64,000 bases of DNA from Palaemon carinicauda (taxonomy: Eukaryota; Arthropoda; Malacostraca; Decapoda; Palaemonidae). Shown in pieces: positions 42,325-53,186 of this stretch (within the stretch, counting starts at the first letter, position 1; every line of letters starts with the position of its first letter). The stretch lies in the NCBI RefSeq assembly GCF_036898095.1, contig NC_090757.1:62857589-62921588 (forward strand), written 5' to 3'. A program made the translations under genes and the position numbers. Under the pieces are notes generated by a model. It was not told the DNA's origin and made no database searches. It saw only the letters and a program-made list of their open reading frames with translations.

Positions 42325-44145
42325 GCGAGGAGACTTGAGTGGGGTTTTCACCAACAAACCGCATTCACCCGGACAAAGGACGCCCTCGCAAAAGCCACCA
42401 CCCTGGCTTATTTCAACGATAACGCACCCCTGCGACTGACAACCGACGCCAGCAACGTCGCCTGTGGGGCTGTGCTGGAACAGCTCGTCGATGGTTCTCC
42501 TCGACCGCTGGCATTCTTCAGCAGGAAATTGAAACCCGCCGAAACAAGATACAGCACCTTCGACTGGGAACTCCTCGCCGTCTACCTCGCCGTCCGCCAC
42601 TTCAGGCACATCCTGGAGGAGGGCACACCCTTCACAATCGCGACGGACCATCAACCCCTCGTACACGCCTTCACAAAATCGACAGATGCATGGTCCTCCC
42701 GACAACAACGTCATCTCGCAGCAATCGCCGAATTCGGGTGCACCATAAGCTACGTTCCCGGAAAGAAAAACCCAGTTGCGGACGCCCTTTCAAGGATTGA
42801 AATCGACGCAATCCACCTGGGAATCGATTATGCCAACCTTGCATCCGAGCAGCGCACCGACCAAGAGGCACAGGATCACCTGACGGGGCCATCCGCGCTC
42901 AAGATAGCTGCGATTCCCCTCGGGCCAGCAGGGGTAACTATCCTCTGCGACACCAGCACCGGCCGCCCACATCCCTGGATTCCAGCTTCCTGCAGAAGAA
43001 AAATATTCGACATCATTCATGGACTTTCACACCCCTCGGGACGCACCACTGCTCGCCTTCTGTCTGAAAAGTTCGTCTGGCCAGGGATCAAAAAGGACGC
43101 CCGGGAATGGGCGAAGACATGCATTAACTGCCAATCAAGCAAAATCAGCCGCCACACCAAATCGGGGATAGGTGATTTTCCCCAACCGAAAAGATGTTTC
43201 GGTCACATACACATCGACGTCGTGGGACCGTTGCCGCCTTCGGGATCTGTTCGCTACCTGCTGACAATCGTCGATCGCTCCACGAGGTGGTTGGAAGCAT
43301 CGCCGATGACCGAAGCTACGACCCAAGCATGCGCCGAAGCCCTTTTGTCAAGCTGGGTGAGCAGATGTCGCGTTCCTGACGACATCACGACAGACAGAGG
43401 CCCCACTTTCCTGTCGGAGAAATGGCTCGCTCTGGCAAACCTGATGGGAACGACTCTCCACAGCACCACGGCATACAACCCCGCAGCAAACGGCATGGTC
43501 GAACGAACTCATCGCGCCCTCAAGGCATCCCTGATGGCGAGCTGCACCGACGGGGACTGGAAATCACGACTTCCTTGGGTACTCCTCGGCCTTCGCACCG
43601 CCCCTCGCGCAGATGGCGAGCCATCACCTGCCGAAAAGGTTTACGGAGAGGCGCTCGCAGTCCCCGGCGAATTCTTTCCCACATTAACCGACGACATGCA
43701 GCTGGATCATCTTAGGGACATCGCCAGGAAATTCAGGCCATGTCTTAAAACTTACCAGGACAGGACTAAGCATTTCAAGCCAAAGAACCTGGATGACTGC
43801 GGGTATGTTTTAGTCCGTGTCGACGCTCATCGACAGCTGCTAACCAGACCTTATCGAGGCCCCTACCGAGTAATCAAGAAAACGACGAAAGCCTTCCTTC
43901 TCGACGTGCATGGCCAAGAAGACTGGGTCTCAATAGACCACGTGAAACTGGCGTTTCTCGAAGGGAGCGACACTGCCTCCGCGGGACCTGGCAGATCCAG
44001 AGTGCCACCTCAAAACAAAGCGCCCAATGAGAAGAAAAGCAACAAACGACGACGAGAGGTAGCGATCCATACACCGACCGCTGACGCGCCCCTCCGTTCA
44101 AGAACAAGAGGAACCCTCCGACGCCCGAAACGATACGAAGATTAG
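42325..44145 (+). pseudogene. pol of G1, second half (RT end, RNase H, integrase)
   Basis: It resumes in the frame of 31441-32770 with ARRLEWGFHQQTAF. RNase H: LTTDASNVACGAVLEQ, STFDWELLAVYLAV, TDHQPLVHAF. Integrase: zinc region H-x3-H (HGLSH) and C-x2-C (CINC), then the core with D (HIDVVGP), D (TTDRGPTF) and E (GMVERTH). A C-terminal basic tail ends with a TAG at 44143-44145. An ATG upstream at 42253 lies inside the G2 LTR and is not a real start. High GC and C content contrast sharply with G2. Confidence 0.9.
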
Positions 44146-44175
44146 TCTCATCAGCCCTCTACGCCGCCTGATGTC

Positions 44176-44190
44176 TTGGGGGGGGGGGAG
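44176..44190 (+). promoter_or_regulatory. Polypurine tract of G1
   Basis: TTGGGGGGGGGGAG lies four bases before the 3' LTR of G1 and is the likely plus-strand primer. Confidence 0.75.
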
Positions 44191-44194
44191 TACT

Positions 44195-44528
44195 TGTAAG
44201 GACATCACTTCCTCCGTCGTCCAGCAATTTCACCGAATTCTCTATTTTATTTAAATTCTCCTTTCGCCACACTTTGGCTAACTGTATATATTTATTCCGC
44301 TCCCTCAGAGCTACAATTTCATGTATTTATTATTTCATTACCTATTTCTATTGACTTCTAATTCAAGTATTTGTGAGTGTGTAAAAACACATACTTTGGC
44401 GGTTAGTTCAAGCCGAATTGGCGCCTGCGCACATGCTACTTTTCCGTCTGCACCCTGTATTATATTTCCACGTATGTTTGAATAAACTGTCAGTTGTCGT
44501 TGGTGAAGCTTGTCTCACTGTCCTTACA
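44195..44528 (+). repeat. 3' LTR of Ty3/gypsy element G1
   Basis: It is 334 bp, TGTAAGGACA to TGTCCTTACA, about 96 percent identical to 30125-30458. Together with the almost identical G2 LTRs, this supports the insertion order G1 first, G2 later. Confidence 0.93.
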
Positions 44529-44746
44529 AAATAATCACCTCCTTAGAAAAAATCTTAAAACATACATAGTGAATACAAACACAGTTATACCTTTTAAACC
44601 TCAAAATTGGCAAAGATCATATTTCCAGTATAATCCTGGCCCCCACCACCACTTTCTTAGAAAATTCTGACAACAGATATGTTAGCAAACAACACATATC
44701 AAAGTCTTACTAAATACTGATATACTCTACACTAAAGATAATGTAC

Positions 44747-44817
44747 CTTAATAGATACAAAGCAAACAGTGCTGCCCCAATAGCCAGAACTCTAAAGGGC
44801 TTTCTGATGGCAAACAT
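44747..44817 (-). CDS. Candidate exon with signal-anchor-like segment
   Basis: A minus-strand ATG at 44817 opens a short reading with basic residues then a hydrophobic stretch (IRKPFRVLAIGAALFALYLL), ending at a possible donor AAG-GTACAT (44746-44741). That is the look of a first coding exon of a type II membrane protein. The interval lies between G1 and element B and is not recognised as TE. It is too short to be sure; a chance reading is possible. Confidence 0.3.
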
Positions 44818-44944
44818 AAATACAGAGAGGTTTATCTCATCATTTACAATTAAAGCAACATTTAAGCAAGAAATCTCGGAGACAAAATTTTTTTTTTTAA
44901 ATTCGCCATCAAAACATACAAATATTAAATTTTCTGGGTCGACC

Positions 44945-45227
44945 TGTGGCGGCCGGTGAAAAGGGGTCCTTCTAATACACTTTTCTGATAAAATCTTCCA
45001 ATTATACCAGAGAAAGATAAAAGCATGGAATGCAGAGGTTACAACCCTCGCGCGAGCACCTTGTGGGTGTCGTGTATAAAGCAAAGGCGCGTGAAATCCA
45101 CTATTCACAGGTTGTCTTCCATTTAGTTAATTCCTTCGTCAAAGGGATGGGCAGATACAGAGGCCCTAGCCAACCTACCAGAGCCACGCCACCCCAGCCC
45201 GACGCGAGCGCCATCTGAACAACATCC
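44945..45227. repeat. 5' inverted terminal repeat of DIRS element B
   Basis: From CGACCTGTGGCGGCCGGTG to GCGCCATCTGAACAAC this is the reverse complement of about 52404-52695 with very few mismatches. The element starts at TTTCTGGGTCGACC (44931). Its interior is unrelated to the terminal repeat of element A. Confidence 0.9.
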
Positions 45228-45649
45228 TTCTTTTTGGACTGCTACAATTGTGGGATATTTTGTGGTGCTCTCGGCTATTTTCACACTCGTGGATTTATTT
45301 CGTCATGTCCGAAGCTCCATCTTCACCCATTCCAATGTTAAGTACCATAGTTTGTTTTGACAGCTTTTTGTAGTACATGTACCGGGCTTTTGTTTTATAT
45401 CCAGTATAGTCTGTTTTATCATTCCCGTCTGGCCCTTCCACGGCGGCCATTGTTGGTTCTCTTGTCTTGGGGAATTCATCTTAGTCTGCCCGTTTAGTAC
45501 TCTGTCACTTAGGTTCTTGGTTAAGTCCCTGGCCTTATGCCTTTTGAACCGTTATTATTTTTATCGTTATTATGCTCATGGTACTTTTTGCTAGCAAGTC
45601 CAGCCTACGAACAAGATTAGCGTTCTAGCTTTGTTATTGTTTAGTACCC

Positions 45650-46560
45650 GCCCCACCGGGGCGTTCGTCACTCGACTTTTCTATTTAATTTGGGTTTTAG
45701 CAGATGCTATTCTTCGTTCGTAGTCTTATCTTGATGTACAATTTTATCTTATACGTTTATAATAGTGTTGTGTGCTTATTAGTCCTGATTTTGTGTCCAA
45801 GAGAGCGAAAGCTTGGGGTTCCCGTTTTCTGTTCGCAGTCACGAGTTACCCCTTTCTCTCGTTTTCTTTCTTATCTCAGGTGGGTGAGCGGATTTCCCGT
45901 TTTCCGTTTTGTGCGTTCAACGGGTTCTCCCTCCCTCACCTCTCCCCCTACGGGTGTATGATAACTTACGAGTTATTTAATTTTGGTTACTTTTCAATAG
46001 TTAGCGTTATTTATTAGGTCCGAGTTCCGCCCTCTCCCCGTTACGGCTTGGGAATAGTTATGAACTTTTTTCCACTTCGCCTTGAGTTCTACTCCGCCAA
46101 GAGGGATTCTCAATGACTTTAGAACTATTGTTATATTTATATATTGTTTACTTACATGGGACGGGCTTCATATTGTTTAGATACGACCCTCCGGTGGCCC
46201 TTACTACGGTCTCAGGCCACGGCCATATCCACACAATAGCCATTGTTATTACAATTGAGTTATTATTCACAATATAATTATTCAGGACCTTTCATCTCCC
46301 TCCGGCTTCACCGGAGATCGTAAATACGCTTTACTATTATCTTAGCCTTAGCCTTTAGCTGCGGCTTGTGTTTTATAAATTTCACAATTGAATTATTAGC
46401 CACAATTGAATTATTCAGGACATCTCATCGCCCTCCGGCTTCATCGGAGGTCGCCCATACACTTCACACTTATATTTACCTTGCCTTTAGCTAAGGCTTG
46501 TGTTTTATATTTATTTTAAGGGCCTGTCACTGCTTCCCCGACCCTCAGAGGTCGGCAGAT
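45650..46560 (+). repeat. Hairpin-bearing degenerate tandem repeats in leader of element B
   Basis: Perfect short hairpins recur: CGCCCC/GGGGCG near 45658, CTCCGG/CCGGAG at 46300-46316, CCTCCG/CGGAGG at 46432-46450 and CCGACC/GGTCGG at 46538-46555. The second and third lie in repeats of about 130-150 bp (ACAATTGAATTATTCAGGAC; CCTTTAGCT then GGCTTGTGTTTTATA). It lies in the presumed untranslated leader upstream of the gag exons. Confidence 0.65.
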
Positions 46561-46805
46561 TGCTTTAGATTATTTATTCTTCTGTCATTAACAGACATTA
46601 GTTAAATGCAAACAATTGAATATAAAAGCACCAGCAATGGTATGGGGCTGTATCATCTTAAAAAGTGATATTCAGACATTAGTTAAATGCAATATTGGAG
46701 CTTAAGGGAATTCAGTGAGAGCCGGAGCTCTATAACAATAGGGTTTTTTAACCCCTTATCAGAGTTTCAAGGAACACCAAGACTCATGTCTCCTTTCTTT
46801 TACAG

Positions 46806-46994
46806 AAGGTCCGTTGTACTGCCCAAGGATGCCCTGCCTAGTTCAACGACCCCGTTGGGCATGACCTCTGTCGGTCCCATGCACACTGCTCCATCCCCTT
46901 TATCCGGGAACCGGGACAGGCCCAATATATGGTCTGGTTCCCGGATTTGTGCTCGCTCTGTTACGAGCTGTCCTCAATTCTACTGAACGATGAT
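46806..46994 (+). pseudogene. DIRS element B gag exon 1 with Cys/His motif (one stop)
   Basis: The 189-nt exon lies between a strong acceptor (CTTTCTTTTACAG) and donor (GTAAGT), in phase 0 with exon 2 at 47124 (intron 129 nt). It encodes VRCTAQGC, then PVGHDLCRSHAHCS, and VWFPDLCSLCYEL, matching element A exon 10055-10225. A TAG (46839-46841) interrupts it after GCPA. The Cys/His positions are preserved apart from one Cys of A that is Val here. It is a likely zinc-binding N-terminal part of gag. A start exon was not located. Confidence 0.65.
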
Positions 46995-47123
46995 GTAAGT
47001 GGGTTTTCCTTTTGTTCCTTATTTCTCTTTGGCAGACACTAATTTAGCCATTAATATGATATACACAGTATATTTTGGAGAGCACACCCCCTCCTGCATC
47101 ACTAATCACTGCAAATCTTTCAG

Positions 47124-49066
47124 GCCGATGATGACTCTCTTCGATCAGCAAGGGCTACTCTTCGTCCTTGGGTGTCGGGCTTCGGCAGGAATGCCCCGTC
47201 TGGCGCACCCTATCTCCTCGATGGAGACATGGCCTCCCGTCTCTTCCCAGGCTCGACTACTGCTGCAGTCTCCCCTGAAGTTGCTGCCCCCTTAATTGAA
47301 GAAGTCAGGGCCACTATTTCCGCAGAGGACGAACCCCTCGTACCGCTGGACGTGCCAGATCTAGATATAGATGTAGAACCCAGGGACGAGCAGGTAAGTG
47401 GTGCCGAGTTGGTGGAAACCCTTTTCTCTCCTACTCCCTCTTCTACCTCTTCCTTTCTAGGTTTTGATAACTCTAAGGCTTCTCCTCGGGATCCCTCTGC
47501 CTCCGTACGACCCAAGGTGAAGCCACTTCGAACTTATAAGACTTCAGCTTTGCCAGTATCAACGTCACCGGTCCCCGGACCCTCGACAGCTCCTGATATT
47601 CATATTGCTCCTCGTAAAACCACGACTCCTAAGAAGTCTAAGTCTACCAAATCCAAGACAAAACCAACGGGTGGCTTTCAGGTACCCTGGGGCGATCTCT
47701 TCCCCGTCGAACTGGTCAGAGATTTGGTCAGAGAACAACTTCAACATCAGTCTGGGGCGATGACAGAGATTAAGGATATGATGGCTACTCTGATCCGCGC
47801 CGGAACTCAGCTTCCTCCCCCTTCCGCCCCAGACGCATCGAAGCTACCGCCCTTCGATAAAAACAATCCTTGGCGGTTTGCCTTGCATGCCCCATTCTTA
47901 GATGGTTCCCTAACTCTGGAGGGCATAGGCATCCGCACTCTAGAGGACCTGGAGTTCTACCCCCCGGGCCTTGAATTCCCGTTCAATGGCTTCGTACGTT
48001 TAAAGGAACATGCATTGGTCCGTATGGACAAGGTACCGAAGGAAACGGTGATATTTCCAAAAGAGCAGGCCCAGGCTATCTGGGCCAGAACACTATTAGA
48101 GTGGGGGTGTATTAACTCCAAGCTCACCCCACACAAAGGTGCCTACACTATTTTTACGACAGCGGCCTCCATCTCTTTGCCGCTCATAGACAAAGTCACA
48201 GAGCTGACTATACAGGCCATTAAGGAAGGCTCTTCCATGCCGGCTCTCAAAGAGACGGACCCCACCTCTTTGCTAATTCCGGGTATCTCTGCAACCTGGG
48301 ATGACTACCTTCACAGTGGGGAAGCTAGACCCGGACTCTTTTCTCTGAGAAGCTTCCCAGATTAATAGAGAGTCTTCTCAAAACTGAGTTCGAGATTCGT
48401 ACTAGACTAGCTAGGTCCCTCCAATCCATCACCTCCATGGAGTCCCTAGCATCGCTTTACCCAGAGGAAACGCTGTTCAGAGTCGCCACAAAGAACCAGC
48501 TGCTGTCCTACCAAATAGACCTCCATGACTTCTGGTCGGCTCGAGTTAGTTGCAGAAAGTTCGTTCTGTCTGAGGCCTCCATCAGACATGAACCGAACAG
48601 GCTGATAGCGTCCTCCTGCTGGGGTAAGAACCTCTTCCCTCAGACCGAAGTTGATAAGGTTCTTCAGGACGCGGCGAGGGCAAACCAAAATTTGCAGGTA
48701 AGGTGGGGTCTCTCAGCCAAAAGGAGGTTCGAACCCCAGAAACAGAAGTTCTTCAAGAAGCAGCAGAGGTTTAGTCCCTACAAGACCGTCCGGGGTAACT
48801 CGTCGCCACAGTCTTCCGCTGCCTCGACTTCTCAACAACCGGCTCCCCCTCAGCAGGTAGTCTACCTCACTGCTCCCCCTGGTACACAGCCCAACCCCTC
48901 TTGGATGTCCTCTCGTGCATACAACCCTGCCTACGAATCCTCCGGTTCCTTTCGTGGACACCAGAGAGGAAGTTTCAGAGGTAGAGGACAGTTCCGCCAA
49001 CGCGGCGGACCTAGAGCAAGGGGTGCCCGTGGAGGGAGGGGACCTAGGTTCACTCCCTCCCAATGA
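47124..49066 (+). pseudogene. gag-like gene of DIRS element B, exon 2
   Basis: The acceptor TCTTTCAG precedes ADDDSLRSARATLRPW, in frame with the ORF to 48365. Shared with A: NNPWRFALHAPF and DKVPKETVIFPKEQAQ. Small deletions near 48315-48345 shift the frame; the correct reading resumes with EKLPRLIESLL (48347) and runs to 49066, with IRHEPNRLI, RANQNLQVRWGL and a Gly/Arg-rich RGRGQFRQRGG tail. It overlaps the RT frame by about 150 nt. The product is presumably the structural, RNA-binding protein of the element. An ATG at 47172 is not the natural start, since homology to A continues upstream to the acceptor. Confidence 0.8.
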
Positions 49067-51866
49067 TGTGATGCCAGTAGGAGGGAGACTTTATCACTTC
49101 CGAGACCATTGGACCTTCAGTCCATGGGCTCACAGCATAATATCCAGGGGCTTGGGTTGGAAATGGTCACAGGGATCCCCCCCTCCACCAGTGACCTTCT
49201 TCCAGAGACCCACTCCCATCCTGGAAGAGTACACCGCAGAGTTACTCAAGAAGAAAGCGATCAAACGGGTTCGATCCCTGAAATTCCAAGGCCGCCTGTT
49301 TACAGTCCCGAAGAAAGACTCGTCGGCGTTGAGGGTAGTTCTGGACTTGTCGAAACTAAACTCTTACATCCTTTGCGACAAGTTCCGTATGCTGACTATC
49401 TCTCAGGTACGGACCTTACTTCCCCGTGGGGCCGTCACCACCTCTATCGATCTTACATACGCCTATTATCATGTCCCAGTAGCTCGAAACTTCTCTCCTT
49501 ACCTAGGCTTCCGTCTCGGCAAGAAAGCCTTTGCATTCAAAGTCATGCCCTTCGGTCTCAGCATTGCCCCCAGGATATTCACGAAACTGGGGGAGACGGT
49601 GCTCGAACAACTCAGAAACCAAGGGATACAGATCATCGCCTATCTGGACGATTGGCTCATTTGGGCCCAGTCGAACCAGGAATGTAACAGAGCTACGTCG
49701 AAGGTACTCCACTTTCTCGCCAAACTAGGCTTCCAAGTCAATCTCCGAAAGTCTCGCCTACAACCATCAAGCCACTTCGAATGGTTAGGCATCCGTTGGG
49801 ACCTTTCAAAGCACAGGCTCTCCCTTCCTCCCAAGAAGGTAAGGGAGATAGCTTCCAAGGTCAGGAACTTTCTCAAACACAGACAGGTGTCCAGAAGAGC
49901 TTTAGAATGAATCCTCGGCCTTCTCCAATTTGCCTCACGGACCGATCTCCTATTAAAAGCCAAACTCAAAGACATCAATCGAGTTTGGAGAAAGAGAGCG
50001 ACAATACCTTTAAGAGACAAGACCTCGAAGATCCCCTCTGTCTTAGAAATGAGACTACAACCATGGTCCGAACAGAGGAAAATCTCCAAATCAGTTCCTC
50101 TACAGTTCCCCTCTCCACAAGTGACAATTCATACTGACGCGTCTCTGAGTGGATGGGGGGGTTACTCCCAACATCAGATGTTTCAGGGCTCTTGGTCACC
50201 CGCCATGAAGCAGTTCCATATCAATGTTCTCGAAGCCATGGCGGTGTTCTTGACCCTGAAGAGAATCTCTCCTCCGAGGTCGACCCACATCAGAGTAGTC
50301 TCAGACAGCACGGCAGTAGTCCACTGCCTCAACAGAGGGGGATCCAAATCACCCAACCTGAATCAGATCCTGGTCACTCTCTTCGCCTTGGCAGCCGACA
50401 AAGACTGGTTCCTGTCAGCAACTCACCTAGCAGGAGCCCAGAATGTGATAGCAGACTCATTATCCAGGACGAGACCACTGGAATCGGAATGGTCCCTAGA
50501 CATGCACTCCTTCCGGTGGATACTCAGGCTGGTTCCAGGTCTCCAGGTAGATCTATTCGCGACCCAACTCAATCACAAACTCCCACGTTATGTGACCCCG
50601 AACCTGGACCCTCAGGCTTATGCCATGGACGCATTAACCCTGGATTGGAACCATTGGCAGAAGATCTACTTATTCCCTCCAGTGAATCTTCTACTGAAAG
50701 TCTTACACAAACTCCGCTCCTTCAACGGGGCAGTGGCTTTGCGTGGCACCTCACTGGCCAAAGAGCAGTTGGTTTCCTCTCCTCCTCGAGTTGAAACTCC
50801 GTCCCTTCCGGATCCCATTCCCCAAACTGACCCAAGTGGTCCAAACTCGGACTGTGTCAGATTCCTCAAGGATAGCCAAAAACCTAACTTTGTGGATTTC
50901 ATGAAGTTTGCGGCTCGTAAGGTTGCAAACATCGACCCGGATAATGTCCTCTTTATAGAATCAGACAAAAGGGACTCTACGATTCGCCAATATGATTCGG
51001 CAGTTAAGAAACTAGCAGATTTCTTAAAGAATTCAGACCATTCGGTTATGACTCCTAATTTAGCCATCTCCTTCTTTAGGTCCATATTTGACAAAGGCCT
51101 AGCAGCTAGCACTATAACCACCATTAAGTCAGCTCTGAGGAAAGTCTTCCTGGTTGGGTTTAACATTAACCTGGCGGAGTCTTATTTCTCGTCTATTCCA
51201 AAAGCATGTGCTAGGCTTCGACCTTCGGTTCGTCCACAAAAGGTCTCCTGGTCTCTAAATGATGTCCTCAAACTTGCCTCTGACACGGACAACGAATCCT
51301 GCTCCTATATCACTCTTCTTAGGAAGACTTTATTTCTAACAGCTTTGGCCTCGGGTTCTAGAATCTCAGAACTAGCAGCTCTCTCACGAAACTCAGAAAA
51401 CATAGATTTCCTCCCTTCAGGTGAAGTACTTCTTTCTCCAGACAGGGCGTTCCTAGCTAAAAACGAAGACCCCCAAAATAGGTGGTCCCCTTGGAAGATT
51501 ATTCCTCTTCTCCAAGATACTTCTCTATGTCCAGTCACTACTCTCAGGGCCTTTTTAGCCAGGACTGCTACCCGATCATCTGGCCCCTTGTTTATCAGAG
51601 AACAAGGAGGCACCATTTCCATACGTGGTATTAGGCAACAGATCCTATACTTCATTAAACAAGCCAATCCGGGATCATTTCCTCATGCTCATGATATCCG
51701 GTCAGTAGCTACCTCCATCAATTATTTCCAAAATATGGACTTTGATGGCCTTAAAAAGTACACGGGTTGGAAATCTCCTATGGTCTTCAAACGCCACTAT
51801 CTAAAGAACTTACAGGCCCTTAAATACCCAACGGTTGCAGCTGGGAGCCGTATCTCTCCCCAGTGA
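48915..51866 (+). pseudogene. RT-RNase H-tyrosine recombinase of DIRS element B (one stop)
   Basis: A single frame from 48915 to 51866 is interrupted only by a TGA at 49908-49910. RT: RVVLDLSKLNS, SIDLTYAYYHVPV, YLDDWLIWAQS. RNase H: IHTDASLSGWGGYSQ (50130), HINVLEAMAVFLTLK, LAGAQNVIADSLSR. The recombinase begins about 50990 (DSTIRQYDSAVKKL) and has all four core residues: R (GSRISEL), H-x-x-R (HDIRS) and Y (FKRHYLKNL). Compared with A, one extra base near 50735 joins the RNase H frame to the recombinase frame. It should copy the RNA and insert the circular DNA by strand exchange. The frame overlaps the gag 3' end. Confidence 0.88.
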
Positions 51867-52246
51867 TCTCTTGTTCTTCCTTTCATCCGTCTCTTTTCTT
51901 CTCCCTCCTACCCGCCACTCGCACCACGATGCCGCTTCCTTGGTGGTTCGTTAGCCCAAGTTTATTACATATTAGGTTAATATGATTGTAACTATTATTG
52001 TGTTTATCGTAATTTTAGTGTTGGGGTATTCTTAGCCATATCAGTTTTGTTGCATGTTGTGCTCTGATACTCGGAGGCTTCCCTGTTATCATGTTTGTTT
52101 AGCCTTTCACTCACTATGCCCTGTGGCTAGTTTATGATTTATGCTTCCTTACCTTAATTATATATGGTTTTCTTTACATGGTGTTTTTTCTCTCCCCTCA
52201 TTAAATTAGTAGTTATTATTGGGCTTGGAAGGCATTCTCTGGTACA

Positions 52247-52338
52247 TTTTCACCGGCCGCCACAGGTCGACCCAGAAAAGGGATTTTGACGAAGGAAAAA
52301 TCTATTTCTGGGGAGAGACCTGTGGCGCCCGGTGAAAC
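52247..52338. repeat. Internal complementary region of DIRS element B
   Basis: TTTTCACCGGCCGCCACAGG and on to CGACCCAG is the reverse complement of the left end (44931-44959). AAAAGGGATTTTGACGAAGG and on to GGTGAAA is the reverse complement of the right end (about 52668-52730). The two are joined at CCCAGAAAAGGG, like fused circle ends, next to the 3' terminal repeat. Confidence 0.88.
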
Positions 52339-52403
52339 CCTTCCCTTTTATTTTACACGATCCCACCCTTTCCTTTCCAAGCCATCATGTCCAATACAGA
52401 AGG

Positions 52404-52731
52404 CTGTTGTTCAGATGGCGCTCGCGTCGGGCTGGGGTGGCGTGGTTCTGGTAGGTTGGCTAGGGCCTCTGTATTGGCCCATCCCTTTGACGAAGGAATT
52501 AACTAAATGGAAGACAACCTGTGAATAGTGGATTTCACGCGCCTTTGCTTTATACACGACACCCACAAGGTGCTCGCGCGAGGGTTGTAACCTCTGCATT
52601 CCATGCTTTTATCTTTCTCTGGTATAATTGGAAGATTTTATCAGAAAAGTGTATTAGAAGGACCCCCTTTTCACCGGCCGCCACAGGTCTCTCCCCAGAA
52701 ATAGATTTTTCCTTCGTCAAAATCCCTTTTT
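52404..52731. repeat. 3' inverted terminal repeat of DIRS element B
   Basis: It is the inverted copy of 44945-45227, with an extra terminal segment of about 40 bp (ending TTCGTCAAAATCCCTTTT) not found at the 5' end but nearly the same as the 3' terminal segment of element A. Confidence 0.9.
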
Positions 52732-53186
52732 TATACCTAAAAGATAAAAACTTCAATTATTCAATGGGCTTACAAAATTTTAATTTACTACAGGGAAGAA
52801 GACATTCAAATGAAATGCAAAGCTTTTAATCCATATCCAAAACAAATTTTAGTGAAGAACACATACAAGTTAGATTTCCATGTTTTTGAAGATAACCATA
52901 ATGAAATTAATAACAACTGAAACCACTTTCAGGGTTCAACAATTCATTTTTTTTTTTTTTTTTTTTTTTTGTTAAAACTCTTTAGAGCCCTTCTTCTCTT
53001 TCCTTTATACAAAGAAGACACGAAGTTACAAAAAGCTATTCATCTCTTGGTGCACACAATACCAACAATATGCAATGGATTTTGAAACAAATATACCACC
53101 ACCAGTTTTCATGATTTATTTTATATTTCCTACAGTATTTTCCTATTTCATTTTCAAGAAGAAATTTCTATTTCCATAAGGTAAAT

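Larger units (their letters stand above)
44931..52731 (+). mobile_element. DIRS-like tyrosine-recombinase retrotransposon B, nearly intact
   Basis: It is 7.8 kb on the plus strand: inverted terminal repeats (about 44945-45227 against 52404-52695), a leader of about 1.6 kb with hairpins, spliced gag (46806-46994 and 47124-49066), RT-RNase H-recombinase (48915-51866), and an ICR (52247-52338) next to the 3' repeat. Lesions found are few: a TAG in gag exon 1, a small frame break in gag near 48315-48345, and one TGA in RT at 49908-49910. It belongs to the same subfamily as A, in opposite orientation. Confidence 0.92.

Noticed and set aside
30120..44533. Target site duplication for G1
   Set aside because: The 4-5 bases on each side (GACAT and AAATA) do not match under any reasonable LTR boundary.
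49109..49687. Second open frame over the RT of element B as an independent gene
   Set aside because: It overlaps a clear RT in another frame. In A the same frame runs on to the recombinase, so it is part of the known DIRS overlapping layout, not a new gene.
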